DNA from: Geminocystis herdmanii PCC 6308
GTDB taxonomy: Bacteria > Cyanobacteriota > Cyanobacteriia > Cyanobacteriales > Cyanobacteriaceae
Assembly (NCBI RefSeq): GCF_000332235.1
Contig: NZ_CM001775.1
Span: 4,199,419 to 4,263,418, forward strand
DNA length: 64,000 nucleotides
Direction: 5' to 3'
Shown in pieces: positions 10,112 to 20,204 of the stretch. The notes under the pieces are model-generated. The model had not been told where the DNA came from. It worked only from the letters and a program-made list of their open reading frames with translations, and did not search any database. Numbering within the stretch: the first letter of the stretch is position 1; every line of letters begins with the position of its first letter. The position numbers and the translations under genes are program-made.

Positions 10112-10224
10112 AGTTTTTTAGTTAATAGTTCAGAATTGCTCGTAAAAACGAGATTTTTTTGATAATCAAAGGTTTTTCATAATTACCTTTAACCGAACTG
10201 CTGAAAAATTGAATTGTTCATTAT

Positions 10225-10249
10225 CAATTCTCAATTCTCAATTCTCAAT
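10225..10249 (+). repeat. Heptamer array CAATTCT x3 abutting the rpsC stop
   Basis: Three perfect CAATTCT units plus a partial one. In the sense of rpsC the GAATTGA-type array starts immediately after the TAA. Same unit and same placement as the array after rpsH. Confidence 0.93.
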
Positions 10250-10971
10250 TATTCAGAGCGATCTTCAAATTTTTGACGACGAGGCTTTTTGCGTCCTTGT
10301 TTCGCTTTTGTATTATTAGCTCTCAAATCTTCTTCACCGGGGATAATTTCACCTTTGAAGATCCAAACTTTGATACCTAAAATTCCGTAGATGGTACTAG
10401 CGGTTTTGTAGGAGTAGTCAATATCAGCTCGTAAGGTGTGTAAGGGAACACGACCTTCACGAATCCACTCAGTACGGGCGATTTCTGCACCGTTGAGACG
10501 ACCACTAACTTGGATTTTGATTCCTAATACTTCAGCTTTTTGGGCTCTTTGAATGGCTTGTCTGACAACTCTACGGAAGGAAACCCGTCTTTCAAGTTGA
10601 GAGGTGATAAATTCAGCCATAAGGGGAGCACTAGCATCAACGTTAGCCACTTCGATAACATTAACTCGAAACTGACGTTGATTTTTTAATAGTGCCTGTA
10701 AGTCAGTGCGTAATTTTTCAATGCCTTGACCGCCTTTTCCTACTACAACACCGGGTCTAGCGGTATGGATAGAGAGGTCAATTTGATCAGCTTTTCGATC
10801 GATCTTAATTTCAGCAATACTAGCATTACCGAGATTTTTCTCGATGTACTGACGAATTTTGTGATCTTCTTGAAGAAGTTGGGGGTAAAATTTCGCATCA
10901 GCATACCAACAAGAAGAGTGTTCTTTTGTGTAGCCTAGACGAAAACCAATTGGATGTACTTTTTGTCCCAT
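10249..10971 (-). CDS. rpsC: 30S ribosomal protein S3
   Basis: uS3, part of the mRNA entry helicase of the 30S subunit. 240 residues. The KH domain ([19 protein letters not shown]) and the S3 C-terminal domain ([27 protein letters not shown]) are intact. The last 30 residues are a basic tail, [17 protein letters not shown]. Confidence 0.98.
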   Translation of the reverse strand: MGQKVHPIGFRLGYTKEHSSCWYADAKFYPQLLQEDHKIRQYIEKNLGNASIAEIKIDRKADQIDLSIHTARPGVVVGKGGQGIEKLRTDLQALLKNQRQFRVNVIEVANVDASAPLMAEFITSQLERRVSFRRVVRQAIQRAQKAEVLGIKIQVSGRLNGAEIARTEWIREGRVPLHTLRADIDYSYKTASTIYGILGIKVWIFKGEIIPGEEDLRANNTKAKQGRKKPRRQKFEDRSE

Positions 10972-11003
10972 GTTATATTTTTTGTTCCTTATTCATGGTT
11001 AAC

Positions 11004-11378
11004 TTAGACCGTGGGAGCAACTGCCACAGTGATATGACAAGTGCGTTTACGGATTTGATAAGCACGACCTTGCGCTCTGGGGCGGAAACGTTTTAAAGTG
11101 GGTCCACCATCAGCAAAGGCAGTACTGACAACTAAAGTAGAAGGATTTAAGCCTTCATTATGTTCAGCATTAGCTACAGCAGAGCGGAGAACCTTGATAA
11201 TGGGTTCACAAGCACGATAGGGCATAAATTCCAGAATAATTAATGCTTCTGAATAACTACGACCCCGAATTTGATCTAAAACCCGACGCACTTTTGATGG
11301 TGACATTCTGATATAACGGGCGATCGCTTTTACTTCTTGAGAGGTATCAACCTCTGGTTTTTCCTGTGTTTTAGCCAT
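11004..11378 (-). CDS. rplV: 50S ribosomal protein L22
   Basis: uL22 lines the peptide exit tunnel with its beta hairpin. 124 residues. [20 protein letters not shown] and the hairpin [20 protein letters not shown] are diagnostic. Separated from rpsS by 91 bases. Confidence 0.98.
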   Translation of the reverse strand: MAKTQEKPEVDTSQEVKAIARYIRMSPSKVRRVLDQIRGRSYSEALIILEFMPYRACEPIIKVLRSAVANAEHNEGLNPSTLVVSTAFADGGPTLKRFRPRAQGRAYQIRKRTCHITVAVAPTV

Positions 11379-11384
11379 AATTAT

Positions 11385-11465
11385 TAGGTGTTAGGTATTA
11401 GGTATCGGAAAGGGTGTTAGGCATGGGGCTTAATTCCCCTAGTCTCCTAGTCCCCTACTTCCTAA
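11385..11465. repeat. TTAGGTA-like repeats and a small hairpin between rpsS and rplV
   Basis: The gap holds loosely repeated units around TATTAGGTGTTAGGTATTAGG, then GGGG-CTTAATT-CCCC, a short inverted repeat. Nothing coding is visible. It is one of several repeat-filled gaps in the ribosomal cluster. Confidence 0.6.
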
Positions 11466-11469
11466 TCTA

Positions 11470-11748
11470 TTAGCGTCTTGCCTTTTTATCACTTTTAGCG
11501 TGACCTCGGAAGGTACGAGTAGGAGCAAATTCCCCTAACTTGTGACCTACCATTTGCTCAGTGATAAAGATAGGAACGTGTTGACGACCATTATGAACGG
11601 CGATAGTATGACCGATCATGTTCGGAATGATAGTGGAAGCGCGGGACCAAGTTTTAACAACTTGTTTCTCACCTTTGATGTTTAATTTTTCAATTTTGGT
11701 GAGAAGGCTATCCGCTATAAATGGTCCTTTTTTCAGTGAACGACTCAT
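11470..11748 (-). CDS. rpsS: 30S ribosomal protein S19
   Basis: uS19 of the small-subunit head. 92 residues. [20 protein letters not shown] and the terminal [19 protein letters not shown] are typical. Lies between rplB and rplV. Confidence 0.98.
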   Translation of the reverse strand: MSRSLKKGPFIADSLLTKIEKLNIKGEKQVVKTWSRASTIIPNMIGHTIAVHNGRQHVPIFITEQMVGHKLGEFAPTRTFRGHAKSDKKARR

Positions 11749-11789
11749 GAATTTTCCTTATTAATGCGGTTAAAATCTCGAAGGTTGCC

Positions 11790-12632
11790 TTATTTGCCTT
11801 TATTGGCGTTACGGCGACGAACGATATATTTACTACTGAGTTTTTTCTTCTTACGAGTTTTCTTACCTAAAGCAGGTTGTCCCCAAGGAGAAACAGGTCC
11901 AGAACGACCGATGGGCGCACGACCTTCACCACCACCATGAGGGTGATCTACAGGGTTCATGGCGCTACCACGAACGTGAGGTCTGATACCTAAATGACGA
12001 GTCTTACCAGCTTTTCCGAGTTTGAGGTTTCTGGCTTCGATATTTCCTACCCGTCCGATAGTGGCATAACATTCTTTACGAATCATCCGTACCTCTTTAG
12101 AAGGTAGTTTCAGAGTTACATAATTGCCGTCTTTTGCCATTAATTGAGCAAAACCACCAGCGGCACGGACGATTTGACCGCCTTTTCCGAGGGTAAGTTC
12201 AATGTTGTGAATCTCAGTACCTAGGGGGATTTTTTCTAAGGGTAAAGCATTACCAATTTCGTAGGGTGCGTCAGCACTGGCGATAATGGTAGCACCAACT
12301 TGAATCCCTGCGGGGGCGAGAATATATCTTTTTTCGCCGTCTTCATACTGCACTAGGGCAATACGAGCGTTACGGTTAGGATCATATTCGATCGCAATTA
12401 CTTGAGCGTTAATATCTCGTTTATCTCGTTTGAAGTCGATAATACGATAAAGTCTTTTGTGTCCGCCGCCACGATGACGACTGGTAATTACACCTCGATT
12501 ATTACGTCCCTTTTTACGGTGGACATATTTTGTCAGAGACTTTTCTGGTGTACTCTTTGTGATTTCTGCGAAATCTGAGCTTACCGCTTGTCTTCTGCCC
12601 GGTGTATATGGTCTATATGTACGAACACCCAT
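11790..12632 (-). CDS. rplB: 50S ribosomal protein L2
   Basis: uL2, required for subunit association and peptidyl-transferase activity. 280 residues. [19 protein letters not shown], the [20 protein letters not shown] region and the invariant [19 protein letters not shown] carrying the conserved His are all present. Confidence 0.99.
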   Translation of the reverse strand: MGVRTYRPYTPGRRQAVSSDFAEITKSTPEKSLTKYVHRKKGRNNRGVITSRHRGGGHKRLYRIIDFKRDKRDINAQVIAIEYDPNRNARIALVQYEDGEKRYILAPAGIQVGATIIASADAPYEIGNALPLEKIPLGTEIHNIELTLGKGGQIVRAAGGFAQLMAKDGNYVTLKLPSKEVRMIRKECYATIGRVGNIEARNLKLGKAGKTRHLGIRPHVRGSAMNPVDHPHGGGEGRAPIGRSGPVSPWGQPALGKKTRKKKKLSSKYIVRRRNANKGK

Positions 12633-12686
12633 AATTTAATTAATAATTATCAGTTTCTGTGAGCAATTTCCCAAAAATTTAGGAGA

Positions 12687-13025
12687 TTATAATTCAGGGA
12701 AAAATATACTTTGGAGAGAGTCTCCTTCGGCTAGGGTTACGATCGCCTTTTTGTATTGAGGTTTATAACCGATACTTTGACCAACACGGCGTTTTTTACG
12801 GGGTTGATTCATGGTATTGACTTTGACCACTTTTACATCAAAAAGACTTTCGATCGCCGCGCGAATTTCGGGCTTGGTTGCAGGTTTAACTACTTCAAAA
12901 ACAAACTTGTTATCTTCCATCATATATGTTGCCTTTTCGGTAACGATGGGACGAATAACGAGGTCTGCTAGTTCAGCAGTACTTTTTCTGACTTTAGTTG
13001 TTTTTCCGTATCTACTATTCGCCAC
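12687..13025 (-). CDS. rplW: 50S ribosomal protein L23
   Basis: uL23 at the exit tunnel, docking site for trigger factor and SRP. 112 residues. [20 protein letters not shown] and [19 protein letters not shown] are the signature. Its start overlaps the rplD 3' end by 11 bases, implying coupled translation. Confidence 0.97.
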   Translation of the reverse strand: MANSRYGKTTKVRKSTAELADLVIRPIVTEKATYMMEDNKFVFEVVKPATKPEIRAAIESLFDVKVVKVNTMNQPRKKRRVGQSIGYKPQYKKAIVTLAEGDSLQSIFFPEL

Positions 13026-13653
13026 AATAAACCTCCTGTATTTTGGTAATAGCGTCAGAGGTAGCTACAATTTTATCAGCGTACAAAATGTCATAAATAT
13101 TTAGACAATCATGTCTAAGAAGTTTGACATTGGGTAAGTTACGAACAGATAGGTAAAAATTGTCGGAGGAAAGATCGGTAGCGATCAAGAGGACTTTTTT
13201 ATCGGCGGGTATTCCCCAACGATTTAAAGCCGCTACTACTTCTTTGGTTTTAGGAGTAGTTAATTGCTCGGTGAAGTTTTCGACTACGATCAAATCTTCT
13301 ACACGACTCATAAAAGCGGTTCTTAAAGCCAATCTTCTTTCCTTACGGTTCATTTTGAGGTTGTAATCTTTGGGTTTTGGTCCAAAAATGACACCACCGC
13401 CACGCCATAGGGGAGAACGAATAGAACCTGCTCTAGCTCTACCTGTACCTTTCTGTCTCCAAGGTTTACGACCACCACCACGCACTTCGGCTCTGGTTTT
13501 TGTGGATGCTGTTCCTTGACGCTGATTATGTAGTTGACGAACTAAGGCACGATGGACAATGTGTTCTGCGTTTTCTACTTTAGCGATCGGCATCTCTAAA
13601 GTAGTTTCGCCACTTTGTTCTCCTTGCCAATTTTTTACTACACAATTAACCAT
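13015..13653 (-). CDS. rplD: 50S ribosomal protein L4
   Basis: uL4, whose extended loop lines the exit tunnel. 212 residues. The loop segments [20 protein letters not shown] and [20 protein letters not shown] are clear, followed by the Rossmann-like part. In some bacteria L4 also represses its own operon; nothing here proves that. Confidence 0.98.
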   Translation of the reverse strand: MVNCVVKNWQGEQSGETTLEMPIAKVENAEHIVHRALVRQLHNQRQGTASTKTRAEVRGGGRKPWRQKGTGRARAGSIRSPLWRGGGVIFGPKPKDYNLKMNRKERRLALRTAFMSRVEDLIVVENFTEQLTTPKTKEVVAALNRWGIPADKKVLLIATDLSSDNFYLSVRNLPNVKLLRHDCLNIYDILYADKIVATSDAITKIQEVYCGE

Positions 13654-13692
13654 AATTTTTTAAAATGAAATTTCGTTTATCTATGAGTTAAT

Positions 13693-14376
13693 TTACTTTT
13701 GACCTACGATGAGGGCTGGGGTAATACTAACTAAGTTGCCTGTTTTGCCGGGGATTGCTCCTTTGATCAATAATAAGTTTCGATCGGAATCAATTTTAGC
13801 GACAACTAATTTACGGATTTTGACGTTAGTGTTTCCATAACGTCCAGCCATTCTTTTACCGGGGTAAACACGACCGGGAGTTGTACCTGCACCTGTCGAA
13901 CCGGGTAAGCGATGGTTTTTAGAACCGTGAGTCATATTACCTCTTTTGAAGTTATGACGTTTTTGATAACCAGCAAAGCCTCGTCCGATGGTTTTTCCGC
14001 CTACATCCACTAATGCACCTTCTTCAAATAAGTCTGCACCGATGATTTGTCCGATTTCAAATGAACTTACATCGTCTAAACGATATTCTTTGAGATGACG
14101 TAAAGCAGGAAGTCCTTTATTTCTTAGATGTCCGTCTTCAGGACTGGTTAAGTATTTATTAACTTCTTTAGGCTCTTTAGTGTTTAAGGTACGTTTTCGA
14201 TCGGGCAGTTCACTGTATCCGAGTTGAACGGCAGTATAGCCGTCTGTTTCTTTGGTTTTGATTTGAGTTACTCGACATGGACCTGCTTGAACTACTGTGA
14301 CAGGAATTGCATTTCCTGTTTCGGGGTCAAAGATGGTGGTCATGCCTAGTTTTGTACCGAGTACGCCTAAGCTCAC
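13693..14376 (-). CDS. rplC: 50S ribosomal protein L3
   Basis: uL3, one of the first proteins to assemble, reaching into the peptidyl-transferase centre. 227 residues. [17 protein letters not shown], the tip [20 protein letters not shown] and [17 protein letters not shown] are intact. First gene of this cluster; rpsJ does not precede it, as in other cyanobacteria. Confidence 0.98.
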   Translation of the reverse strand: MSLGVLGTKLGMTTIFDPETGNAIPVTVVQAGPCRVTQIKTKETDGYTAVQLGYSELPDRKRTLNTKEPKEVNKYLTSPEDGHLRNKGLPALRHLKEYRLDDVSSFEIGQIIGADLFEEGALVDVGGKTIGRGFAGYQKRHNFKRGNMTHGSKNHRLPGSTGAGTTPGRVYPGKRMAGRYGNTNVKIRKLVVAKIDSDRNLLLIKGAIPGKTGNLVSITPALIVGQK

Positions 14377-14884
14377 GGAATCTGTCCCTCTAAATTGCTA
14401 AACAACACGATTGGGTTCAGGGAAAGAATTTTCTTTCTGACTGAGATTTGTCTGCATTATAATTTCGGAGTTACTATTTTTAGTTAGACTTAGATACTAA
14501 CTCCTTGGTTATGTTTGGTTTTTATACAGACACTTTTCAACTACTAATCTCAACTTAAAGATTAGTAATAGCCTTACAAACCTCAACAGACTTAAAATAT
14601 TGACTTATAATTTTCATTATTTCAGTATCTTTGAGGGGCTAATTTTTGTAATTTTAGTCACAAACAATCATTATATACCATAAAAGGATAATAACGCAAT
14701 AGGTACTTGATAATTATTTTTTATTTTTTTCTTTACGCTTTGTTTGTGGGGGATGACATTTTACGGTGTCATTAAATCAATAGGCATCTGACATATTTCA
14801 GGTAGATGCGTAAAATTTTACGTCTCTACACCCTGATGCGAGATTTTATTAAGTTTTTGTTATTGATTATTTTGGGATTTTTTT
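14377..14884. promoter_or_regulatory. Divergent leader between rplC (-) and mscS-like gene (+)
   Basis: 508 bases with no credible gene. A minus-strand TATAAT lies at 14461-14456, about 80 bases before the rplC ATG, and is the best -10 candidate for the ribosomal cluster; I see no clear TTGACA partner. ATGACA at about 14753 pairs with TGTCAT eight bases on. A 26-codon hydrophobic frame at 14836-14916 overlaps the MscS start but has no ribosome-binding site. Confidence 0.5.
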
Positions 14885-15931
14885 ATGTGGTCATTAAATT
14901 GGAATTTAATTGTTAAATGGTTAGCACCGATTATAGTCGTGTTGATGATAACCTTGATCGGATTTTTGGTAGAAAAGAGGTTGAAAAAATTAAGGGAAAA
15001 TCCTGATAATAATAATTTATTGCGAAAATATTCTTTTATTTTAGAGTCTTTTGATGGCATCATTTTTATTTGGTCAATTGTCGGCTCGATCGCGCTTATT
15101 TTACCTAGTCTTACTTTACCTTCGGCGTTATATATTTTAATTCAAAAAATCTTAATGGTTATTGGATTATTTGGGGGAACTATTTTAGCTTCTCGTTTAG
15201 CGGTGAGTAGTATTCAACTATATGGCAAAAAAAATGAGACGAGTCTTTCGATTACTTCTTTATTTGAGTATTTAACGAAGGTTTTAATTTTTAGTATCGG
15301 TTTTTTAATTATTATACAGTCGATCGGCATTCAAATTACTGCGTTAATTACGGCTTTTGGGGTGGGTAGTTTATCCATCGGTTTAGCTTTTCAAAATACT
15401 TTAAGTAATTTAATTTCGGGGATTAATATTATTGTTTCTCGTAAAATTCGCCCTGGGGATTATATTAAATTTAAGAATGGTGAGGAAGGTTATGTGATTG
15501 ATGTGGAGTTAAAATATACGTTAATTAGAGATATTTATGAGAATATAATCGTTATTCCCAATCGACAAATTATTGATGCTAGTTTTAAAAATTATACGTT
15601 ATCTAATTCTGCTTTTTTGTTACCGATAAAAATAGGTATTGCTTATGATAATGATTTGGCTAAAGTGGAGTTAATTACTTTAGATATTGCTAAACATATT
15701 TTAGAGGAAGTAGAAGGAGGTGTGAAAGATTTTGAGCCTTTTTTAAGGTATGAAAAATTTGATTATTATGCGATCGATCTCATAGTTTATTTGAAAATTA
15801 ATGAATATTTCGATCGATTTATCATCACCCATGAATTTATTAAGGAAATTCACCAAGTTTATCAACGGGAAAATATTGTGATGGCTTTTCCGATCGTGAT
15901 TAATAATGGACAATTAATGATTGATAGTTAG
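14885..15931 (+). CDS. Mechanosensitive ion channel, MscS family
   Basis: A membrane channel expected to open under turgor stress. 348 residues. Hydrophobic segments lie at about 8-27, 53-75, 88-108 and 125-150; the last runs into the pore-lining helix with FGVGSLSIGLAFQNTLSNLI. The beta domain follows with the hallmark IRPGDYIKFKNGEEGYVID and VIPNRQIIDASFKNYT. The C-terminal alpha/beta domain (about 240-340) is complete. No close neighbours share its direction. It could be a YnaI/YbdG-like or short MscS; the sequence alone does not decide. Confidence 0.9.
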   Translation: MWSLNWNLIVKWLAPIIVVLMITLIGFLVEKRLKKLRENPDNNNLLRKYSFILESFDGIIFIWSIVGSIALILPSLTLPSALYILIQKILMVIGLFGGTILASRLAVSSIQLYGKKNETSLSITSLFEYLTKVLIFSIGFLIIIQSIGIQITALITAFGVGSLSIGLAFQNTLSNLISGINIIVSRKIRPGDYIKFKNGEEGYVIDVELKYTLIRDIYENIIVIPNRQIIDASFKNYTLSNSAFLLPIKIGIAYDNDLAKVELITLDIAKHILEEVEGGVKDFEPFLRYEKFDYYAIDLIVYLKINEYFDRFIITHEFIKEIHQVYQRENIVMAFPIVINNGQLMIDS

Positions 15932-16793
15932 GTATTTTTGTGGGGTAATGATAAAACTGAGAAACATAAGAATAATTCTATAGGTAGTGTTAAAATTTAA
16001 TTGTACTTAGTTAATACCACTAGGTATAGAGTTATTATAGTTGAAACTTAGAAAAAAATTATCTATTTAATCATTAACATTCGATGACAAATAGTCTGTA
16101 AATTTACAGATATTCCCCACAAAACCCCAAAGGTTTGTTAACCTAGTGTTCAGAGAGTATAAAGATTAAAAACTGGATAGAACTTATGTACTATTGCATA
16201 CCTAAGCTATTAATTTATAAAAAAATATCGCTTACGGATGCTATTTTCTGTGAAATTCATTACAATATCTGAAGATTTAACTAATAAAACTTCTTAACCC
16301 ATTATTAAGAAGAATTAGTGTTTAATCAGGGATTCAAATATAAGAAGATTTAGATTATGAGGGAAAACGGAAAAATGTTACTGACTATGAAAACAATTTT
16401 CTGTGCCAGATTCTGGCAAGTTTGACCAATACTAGGGTAATCCCATAACCCGAATAAATCTTTTTTCGACAATTACTAACTATATCAGACTGTGGACGAT
16501 CGAGAAAGCAGTCTTTAGAAATTTACGTTAAACTCGTGATTTTCTTAAGGGTTTCAGGAATTTTCCTGAAGAATATCTATCACAACAGTACTTTAATTCG
16601 ATACCGATGATTTTACTTTATTCTAATTATTTTGTTTTTTTTGTTCATCGATTACGATGGATGGAATTAATGACTTTGAATAGTTAAATTATGTTGATCG
16701 AGGGTTTTGTGCTATTTGTGTTTTTTGTTAACATTTTGATTTTAAAAATTCATCTTCTAGCTAAATTTTCAGAAGGAGTAAGAGGAAAACGGC
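15932..16793 (+). promoter_or_regulatory. Long sigA upstream region with several inverted repeats
   Basis: 862 bases without a credible gene. Inverted repeats: TCTGTAAATTTACAGA at 16095-16110 (perfect palindrome), CTTCTTAA...TTAAGAAG at 16290-16312, TGCCAGA-T-TCTGGCA at 16404-16418 and TTCAGGAA-TT-TTCCTGAA at 16553-16570. A strong ribosome-binding site (AGAAGGAGTAAGAGGA) precedes the sigA ATG. The palindromes look like operator sites or leader-RNA hairpins; their regulators are unknown to me. Confidence 0.55.
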
Positions 16794-17972
16794 ATGACTC
16801 AGACACAAGAAATTTTCGCAACTATCTCCCCCAGTAATGATTTCGAGGAAATGTTCGACTTTAGTTCTGATAGTAATTTTCATAGTTCCATGGTAACGAT
16901 GGAAAGTGAACTATCAGAGATGATTCCAGAGGCTGATTCCATCGGAGAAAGTGATCTAAATGGTAAAAAAGCCCGTAAATTACCCGCTACTCGCCGTCGC
17001 ACTCCTACGACGAAGAAAAAACCATTTACGGAAGATTCTATCCGTATTTACCTTCAGGAAATTGGTAGAATCAGGTTACTTCGGGCGGAGGAAGAAATTG
17101 AGTTAGCCCGACAAATTGCTGATTTATTAGATTTAGAATATATCAGGGCTACTTTGATGGAACACCTTGGGCGTATTCCTACGGATCAAGAATGGGCGAT
17201 CGCTTGTGATATTCCTAATCTGCGTCAGTTTAACCGCCGTTTACATATCGGACGACGAGCAAAAGATAAGATGGTACAGTCTAACCTTCGTTTAGTGGTT
17301 TCGATCGCTAAAAAGTACATGAATCGTGGTTTGTCGTTCCAAGATTTGATTCAAGAAGGTTCTCTGGGTTTAATTCGTGCCGCCGAAAAATTTGATCACG
17401 AAAAGGGTTATAAATTCTCCACTTACGCTACATGGTGGATTCGTCAAGCCATTACTCGTGCGATCGCTGATCAATCCCGTACTATTCGGCTTCCCGTGCA
17501 TCTTTACGAAACTATTTCTCGCATCAAAAAAACCACTAAGATGCTTTCTCAAAAAATGGGGCGTAAACCCACAGAGGAGGAAATCGCTGAAGATATGGAG
17601 ATGACGATCGAAAAGTTGCGTTTTATTGCCAAATCCGCTCAATTACCTATCTCCCTAGAAACCCCCATCGGGAAAGAAGAAGACTCTCGATTGGGGGATT
17701 TTATTGAAGCTGACGGGGAAACTCCTGAAGATGAAGTATCGAAAAATTTATTACGAGAAGATTTAGAAAATGTTTTAGATTCTTTAAGCCCTCGTGAGCG
17801 CGATGTTTTAAGATTACGTTATGGCTTAGATGATGGACGCATGAAGACATTAGAAGAAATTGGTCAAATCTTCAATGTCACCCGTGAAAGAATCCGTCAA
17901 ATTGAGGCTAAAGCGTTGCGCAAATTACGTCATCCTAACCGCAATAGTATTCTTAAAGAATATATCCGTTAA
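16794..17972 (+). CDS. sigA: Principal RNA polymerase sigma factor (group 1, SigA/RpoD)
   Basis: Directs RNA polymerase to housekeeping promoters. 392 residues. An acidic N-terminal segment (1-80) precedes region 1.2 ([16 protein letters not shown]). Region 2 follows, with [20 protein letters not shown] and [20 protein letters not shown], then region 3, then region 4.2 with [20 protein letters not shown]. Length and intact regions fit the essential cyanobacterial SigA, not the shorter group 2 factors. An AATTAAC heptamer array starts at its stop codon. Confidence 0.95.
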   Translation: MTQTQEIFATISPSNDFEEMFDFSSDSNFHSSMVTMESELSEMIPEADSIGESDLNGKKARKLPATRRRTPTTKKKPFTEDSIRIYLQEIGRIRLLRAEEEIELARQIADLLDLEYIRATLMEHLGRIPTDQEWAIACDIPNLRQFNRRLHIGRRAKDKMVQSNLRLVVSIAKKYMNRGLSFQDLIQEGSLGLIRAAEKFDHEKGYKFSTYATWWIRQAITRAIADQSRTIRLPVHLYETISRIKKTTKMLSQKMGRKPTEEEIAEDMEMTIEKLRFIAKSAQLPISLETPIGKEEDSRLGDFIEADGETPEDEVSKNLLREDLENVLDSLSPRERDVLRLRYGLDDGRMKTLEEIGQIFNVTRERIRQIEAKALRKLRHPNRNSILKEYIR

Positions 17973-18000
17973 TTAACAATTAACAATTAACAATTAACAA
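17973..18000 (+). repeat. Heptamer array AATTAAC x4 after sigA
   Basis: About four units of AATTAAC starting at the sigA TAA, in the sense of the gene. Confidence 0.93.
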
Positions 18001-18032
18001 TAGTAAGTTTAATTTCTAGTCATTAAAAATTA

Positions 18033-18356
18033 GTGAATAAAAAAATTAAGCCTGATATTCAGTCTGAAATAGAAAAACTATTGCACTCTAAAAGAGAAGA
18101 AATTATAAAAATTGCTGAGAATCACGGGGCATTTAATATCAGAATTTTTGGTTCAGTTGCTAGGGGAGAAGCCGATGAAAAAAGTGATATTGATTTTTTA
18201 GTAGATTATTCTTTAGATAAAATTAGTTCATGGTTTCCATCAGGGTTAATATTAGATTTAGAGAAGTTATTAAATTATAAAATTGATGTTGCTACAGAAA
18301 CTTCTTTAAAGGAAAGAATTAAGAAACAAGTTTTGGAGGATGCCATTAGATTATGA
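18033..18356 (+). CDS. MNT-type nucleotidyltransferase (possible orphan antitoxin)
   Basis: 107 residues with the minimal nucleotidyltransferase fold. FGSVARGEADEKSDIDFLVD gives the GSxxRG...SDxD signature with both metal-binding aspartates. Such proteins usually pair with a HEPN protein as an MntA/HepT-type toxin-antitoxin module; there the antitoxin AMPylates the toxin. Here an ATG overlaps the stop codon as the partner normally would, but that frame ends after 13 codons and nothing HEPN-like follows. Start is a GTG with no strong Shine-Dalgarno. Confidence 0.85.
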   Translation: MNKKIKPDIQSEIEKLLHSKREEIIKIAENHGAFNIRIFGSVARGEADEKSDIDFLVDYSLDKISSWFPSGLILDLEKLLNYKIDVATETSLKERIKKQVLEDAIRL

Positions 18357-18441
18357 AAGGTGAAACGAAATTTTGTGCTAATAGAGTTTGTTGAGGCATC
18401 TTTAAAGCTACGATTTTTCTTTCTATGATGCGTAACTTGTA

Positions 18442-18759
18442 TTATTTTAAAACTGAGACTTTTAAAGTTAACCCTTCTTTTTTTTGAAGATAATAAATAA
18501 TTTCAAATAAGTTAGTAGCATAAGGGTTTCCATTTACACTCAACATTCTCATTAAACTTTTAGAAGATTTTTGAGTTAAATTTGCTAATTCTTCAAAACC
18601 AATAGTCGCATTAATATAGTCTCTTAAAATAATTTTACCTGTTTCTGTATCACCTTCTAAAAAACAGTTGATGGCTTCAGTTAATAGACAAATACGAAAC
18701 TCTGAATCTTCTTGTACTCTTTTTAGAATAGTATCTTTAAAATCTTTAGTTAAAGCCAT
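18442..18759 (-). CDS. HigA-type antitoxin / DNA-binding regulator
   Basis: 105 residues. It opens ALTKDFKDTILKRVQEDSEF and has a helical DNA-binding core with IGFEELANLTQKSSKSLMRML and GNPYATNLFEIIYYLQKKEG, as in antidotes of RelE/HigB addiction modules. It lies six bases downstream of the toxin-like gene, so the order is toxin first, as in higBA loci. Expected to neutralise the toxin and repress the pair's promoter; both are inferred from the family. Confidence 0.8.
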   Translation of the reverse strand: MALTKDFKDTILKRVQEDSEFRICLLTEAINCFLEGDTETGKIILRDYINATIGFEELANLTQKSSKSLMRMLSVNGNPYATNLFEIIYYLQKKEGLTLKVSVLK

Positions 18760-18765
18760 AATTAA

Positions 18766-19095
18766 CTATTTTCCTCCTGTTTTTCTGCGTTTATATTCTT
18801 GCCAAAGAGATTGTGCTTTTTGAATATCTTGTTGCTGTCTTTTTTTTGTGCCTCCGCCTAGTAAAATAACTAATTGTTCACCATCTTTTCCAAAATAAAT
18901 ACGATACCCTTGTCCAAAATCTATTTTAGACTCAAAAACACCCTGTCCAACACTTTTAACTGTAGAAAAGTTGCCTTGTTCTATTCTAGTTAAATATATA
19001 ACAATTTTTGCCGAAGATTGGGCATTTAGGTTTTTAAACCACTTACTAAAATGATTTACTCCCAATACATCAATATACTCTTTTATAGTAATCAT
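18766..19095 (-). CDS. RelE/HigB-family toxin
   Basis: About 109 residues from the ATG at 19095; the frame opens with a TTG at 19110, but the ATG gives the usual MITIKEYIDVLG start. The RelE/ParE-type fold shows in NLNAQSSAKIVIYLTRIEQG, GVFESKIDFGQGYRIYFGKD and LVILLGGGTKKRQQQDI, resembling addiction killer proteins that cleave mRNA at the ribosome. Its promoter region is the short gap to the divergent methyltransferase gene. Confidence 0.85.
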   Translation of the reverse strand: MITIKEYIDVLGVNHFSKWFKNLNAQSSAKIVIYLTRIEQGNFSTVKSVGQGVFESKIDFGQGYRIYFGKDGEQLVILLGGGTKKRQQQDIQKAQSLWQEYKRRKTGGK

Positions 19096-19132
19096 AGAAT
19101 AAGGTAACAATTACGTTACTATTTTAAATAAT

Positions 19133-19921
19133 ATGTTAACCAGTTTGCAAAATCCCCTTGTTAAAGAAATTCGGAAGTTACATAAACCGCAGGAAAGGCA
19201 TCGACAAAATTTACATTTATTGGAAGGTACAAATTTATTAGAAGTTGCTAGTAAGGTTAATTATCCTTTGATGACGGTATTAACTACGGAGTTATGGCAG
19301 AAAAAAAATTATTCTCTTTGGCAAACTTTACAAATTCAAGCGCAAAGATTAGAAACGGTTTCTCCTGAGTTGATGAAAAATATGGCAACTACGGTTAATC
19401 CAGACGGGGTAATTGCTACGGCTTCTCGTACTGCTCGATCGAGCTTACCTCCTGATAAGATTAATTTGGGGTTAGTGTTCGATCGAATCCAAGACCCCGG
19501 CAATTTAGGTACTATAATTCGTACTAGCGTGGCGATGAATGTGGACTTTCTTTGGTTGAGTGGTGATAGTGTCGATTTAGATAACCCCAAAGTGATGCGA
19601 TCGTCCGTAGGAGAATGGTTTAAGATTCAAGCTAAGGTAGAAAATGATCTCGTTTCTTTAGTCAAAAAATATCAATCCCAAGGTTATCAGATTGTAGCTA
19701 CATCTTTGGAGGGGGAAAAAACCCATTGGCAAATAGATTTTACGAAACCGACTATCTTATTGTTGGGTAACGAGGCGCAGGGTTTATCGTCAGAGTTGGC
19801 TAGTTTGGCAACGGAAAATGTGAAAATCCCTCTTAATAATGGTGTTGAATCTCTTAATGTTGCGATCGCCACTGCTTTTTTATTGGGAGAATATCAAAGA
19901 CAATTAAGAATGGAGAATTAA
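19133..19921 (+). CDS. TrmH/SpoU-family RNA 2'-O-ribose methyltransferase
   Basis: SAM-dependent methyltransferase of the SPOUT class, probably acting on rRNA. 262 residues. An N-terminal substrate-binding domain (about 1-95) is followed by the knot domain: FDRIQDPGNLGTIIRT (motif 1), ILLLGNEAQGLSSEL (motif 2) and VESLNVAIATAFLL (motif 3). The exact target nucleotide cannot be told. The last residues QLRMEN are encoded by the start of the heptamer array that follows. Confidence 0.92.
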   Translation: MLTSLQNPLVKEIRKLHKPQERHRQNLHLLEGTNLLEVASKVNYPLMTVLTTELWQKKNYSLWQTLQIQAQRLETVSPELMKNMATTVNPDGVIATASRTARSSLPPDKINLGLVFDRIQDPGNLGTIIRTSVAMNVDFLWLSGDSVDLDNPKVMRSSVGEWFKIQAKVENDLVSLVKKYQSQGYQIVATSLEGEKTHWQIDFTKPTILLLGNEAQGLSSELASLATENVKIPLNNGVESLNVAIATAFLLGEYQRQLRMEN

Positions 19922-20016
19922 GAATTAAGAATTAAGAATTAAGAATTAAGAATGGAGAATTAAGAATTAAGAATTAAGAATTAAGAATTAAGAATTAAGA
20001 ATTAAGAATTAAGAAT
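19902..20016 (+). repeat. Long heptamer array (AATTAAG with AATGGAG variants)
   Basis: About sixteen 7-base units, mostly AATTAAG with a few AATGGAG. It begins inside the methyltransferase coding sequence, runs through its stop codon and continues for 95 bases. One of the longest arrays in the window. Confidence 0.95.
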
Positions 20017-20204
20017 AGACTTCTCCAAAAATTATTTTTCATTGGTTTGTAGTAAGGGCTTCAGTCCTTGTTTTCAGAATTAATGGAGATGTCTAATGGA
20101 GAATTAATAATGGAGAATGAAACAAATCTAATGACAAATCAGCAATGACGCAACGCCGTAAAACTCAGTTATAATTTGGAGAAAGAATTAAGTAAATTAT
20201 ATTT

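Noticed and set aside
14836..14916. A 26-codon frame with a hydrophobic peptide (MRDFIKFLLLIILGFFYVV) overlapping the MscS start as a possible leader peptide
   Set aside because: No ribosome-binding site, AT-rich sequence easily gives hydrophobic frames, and the overlap with the channel start makes it more likely chance.
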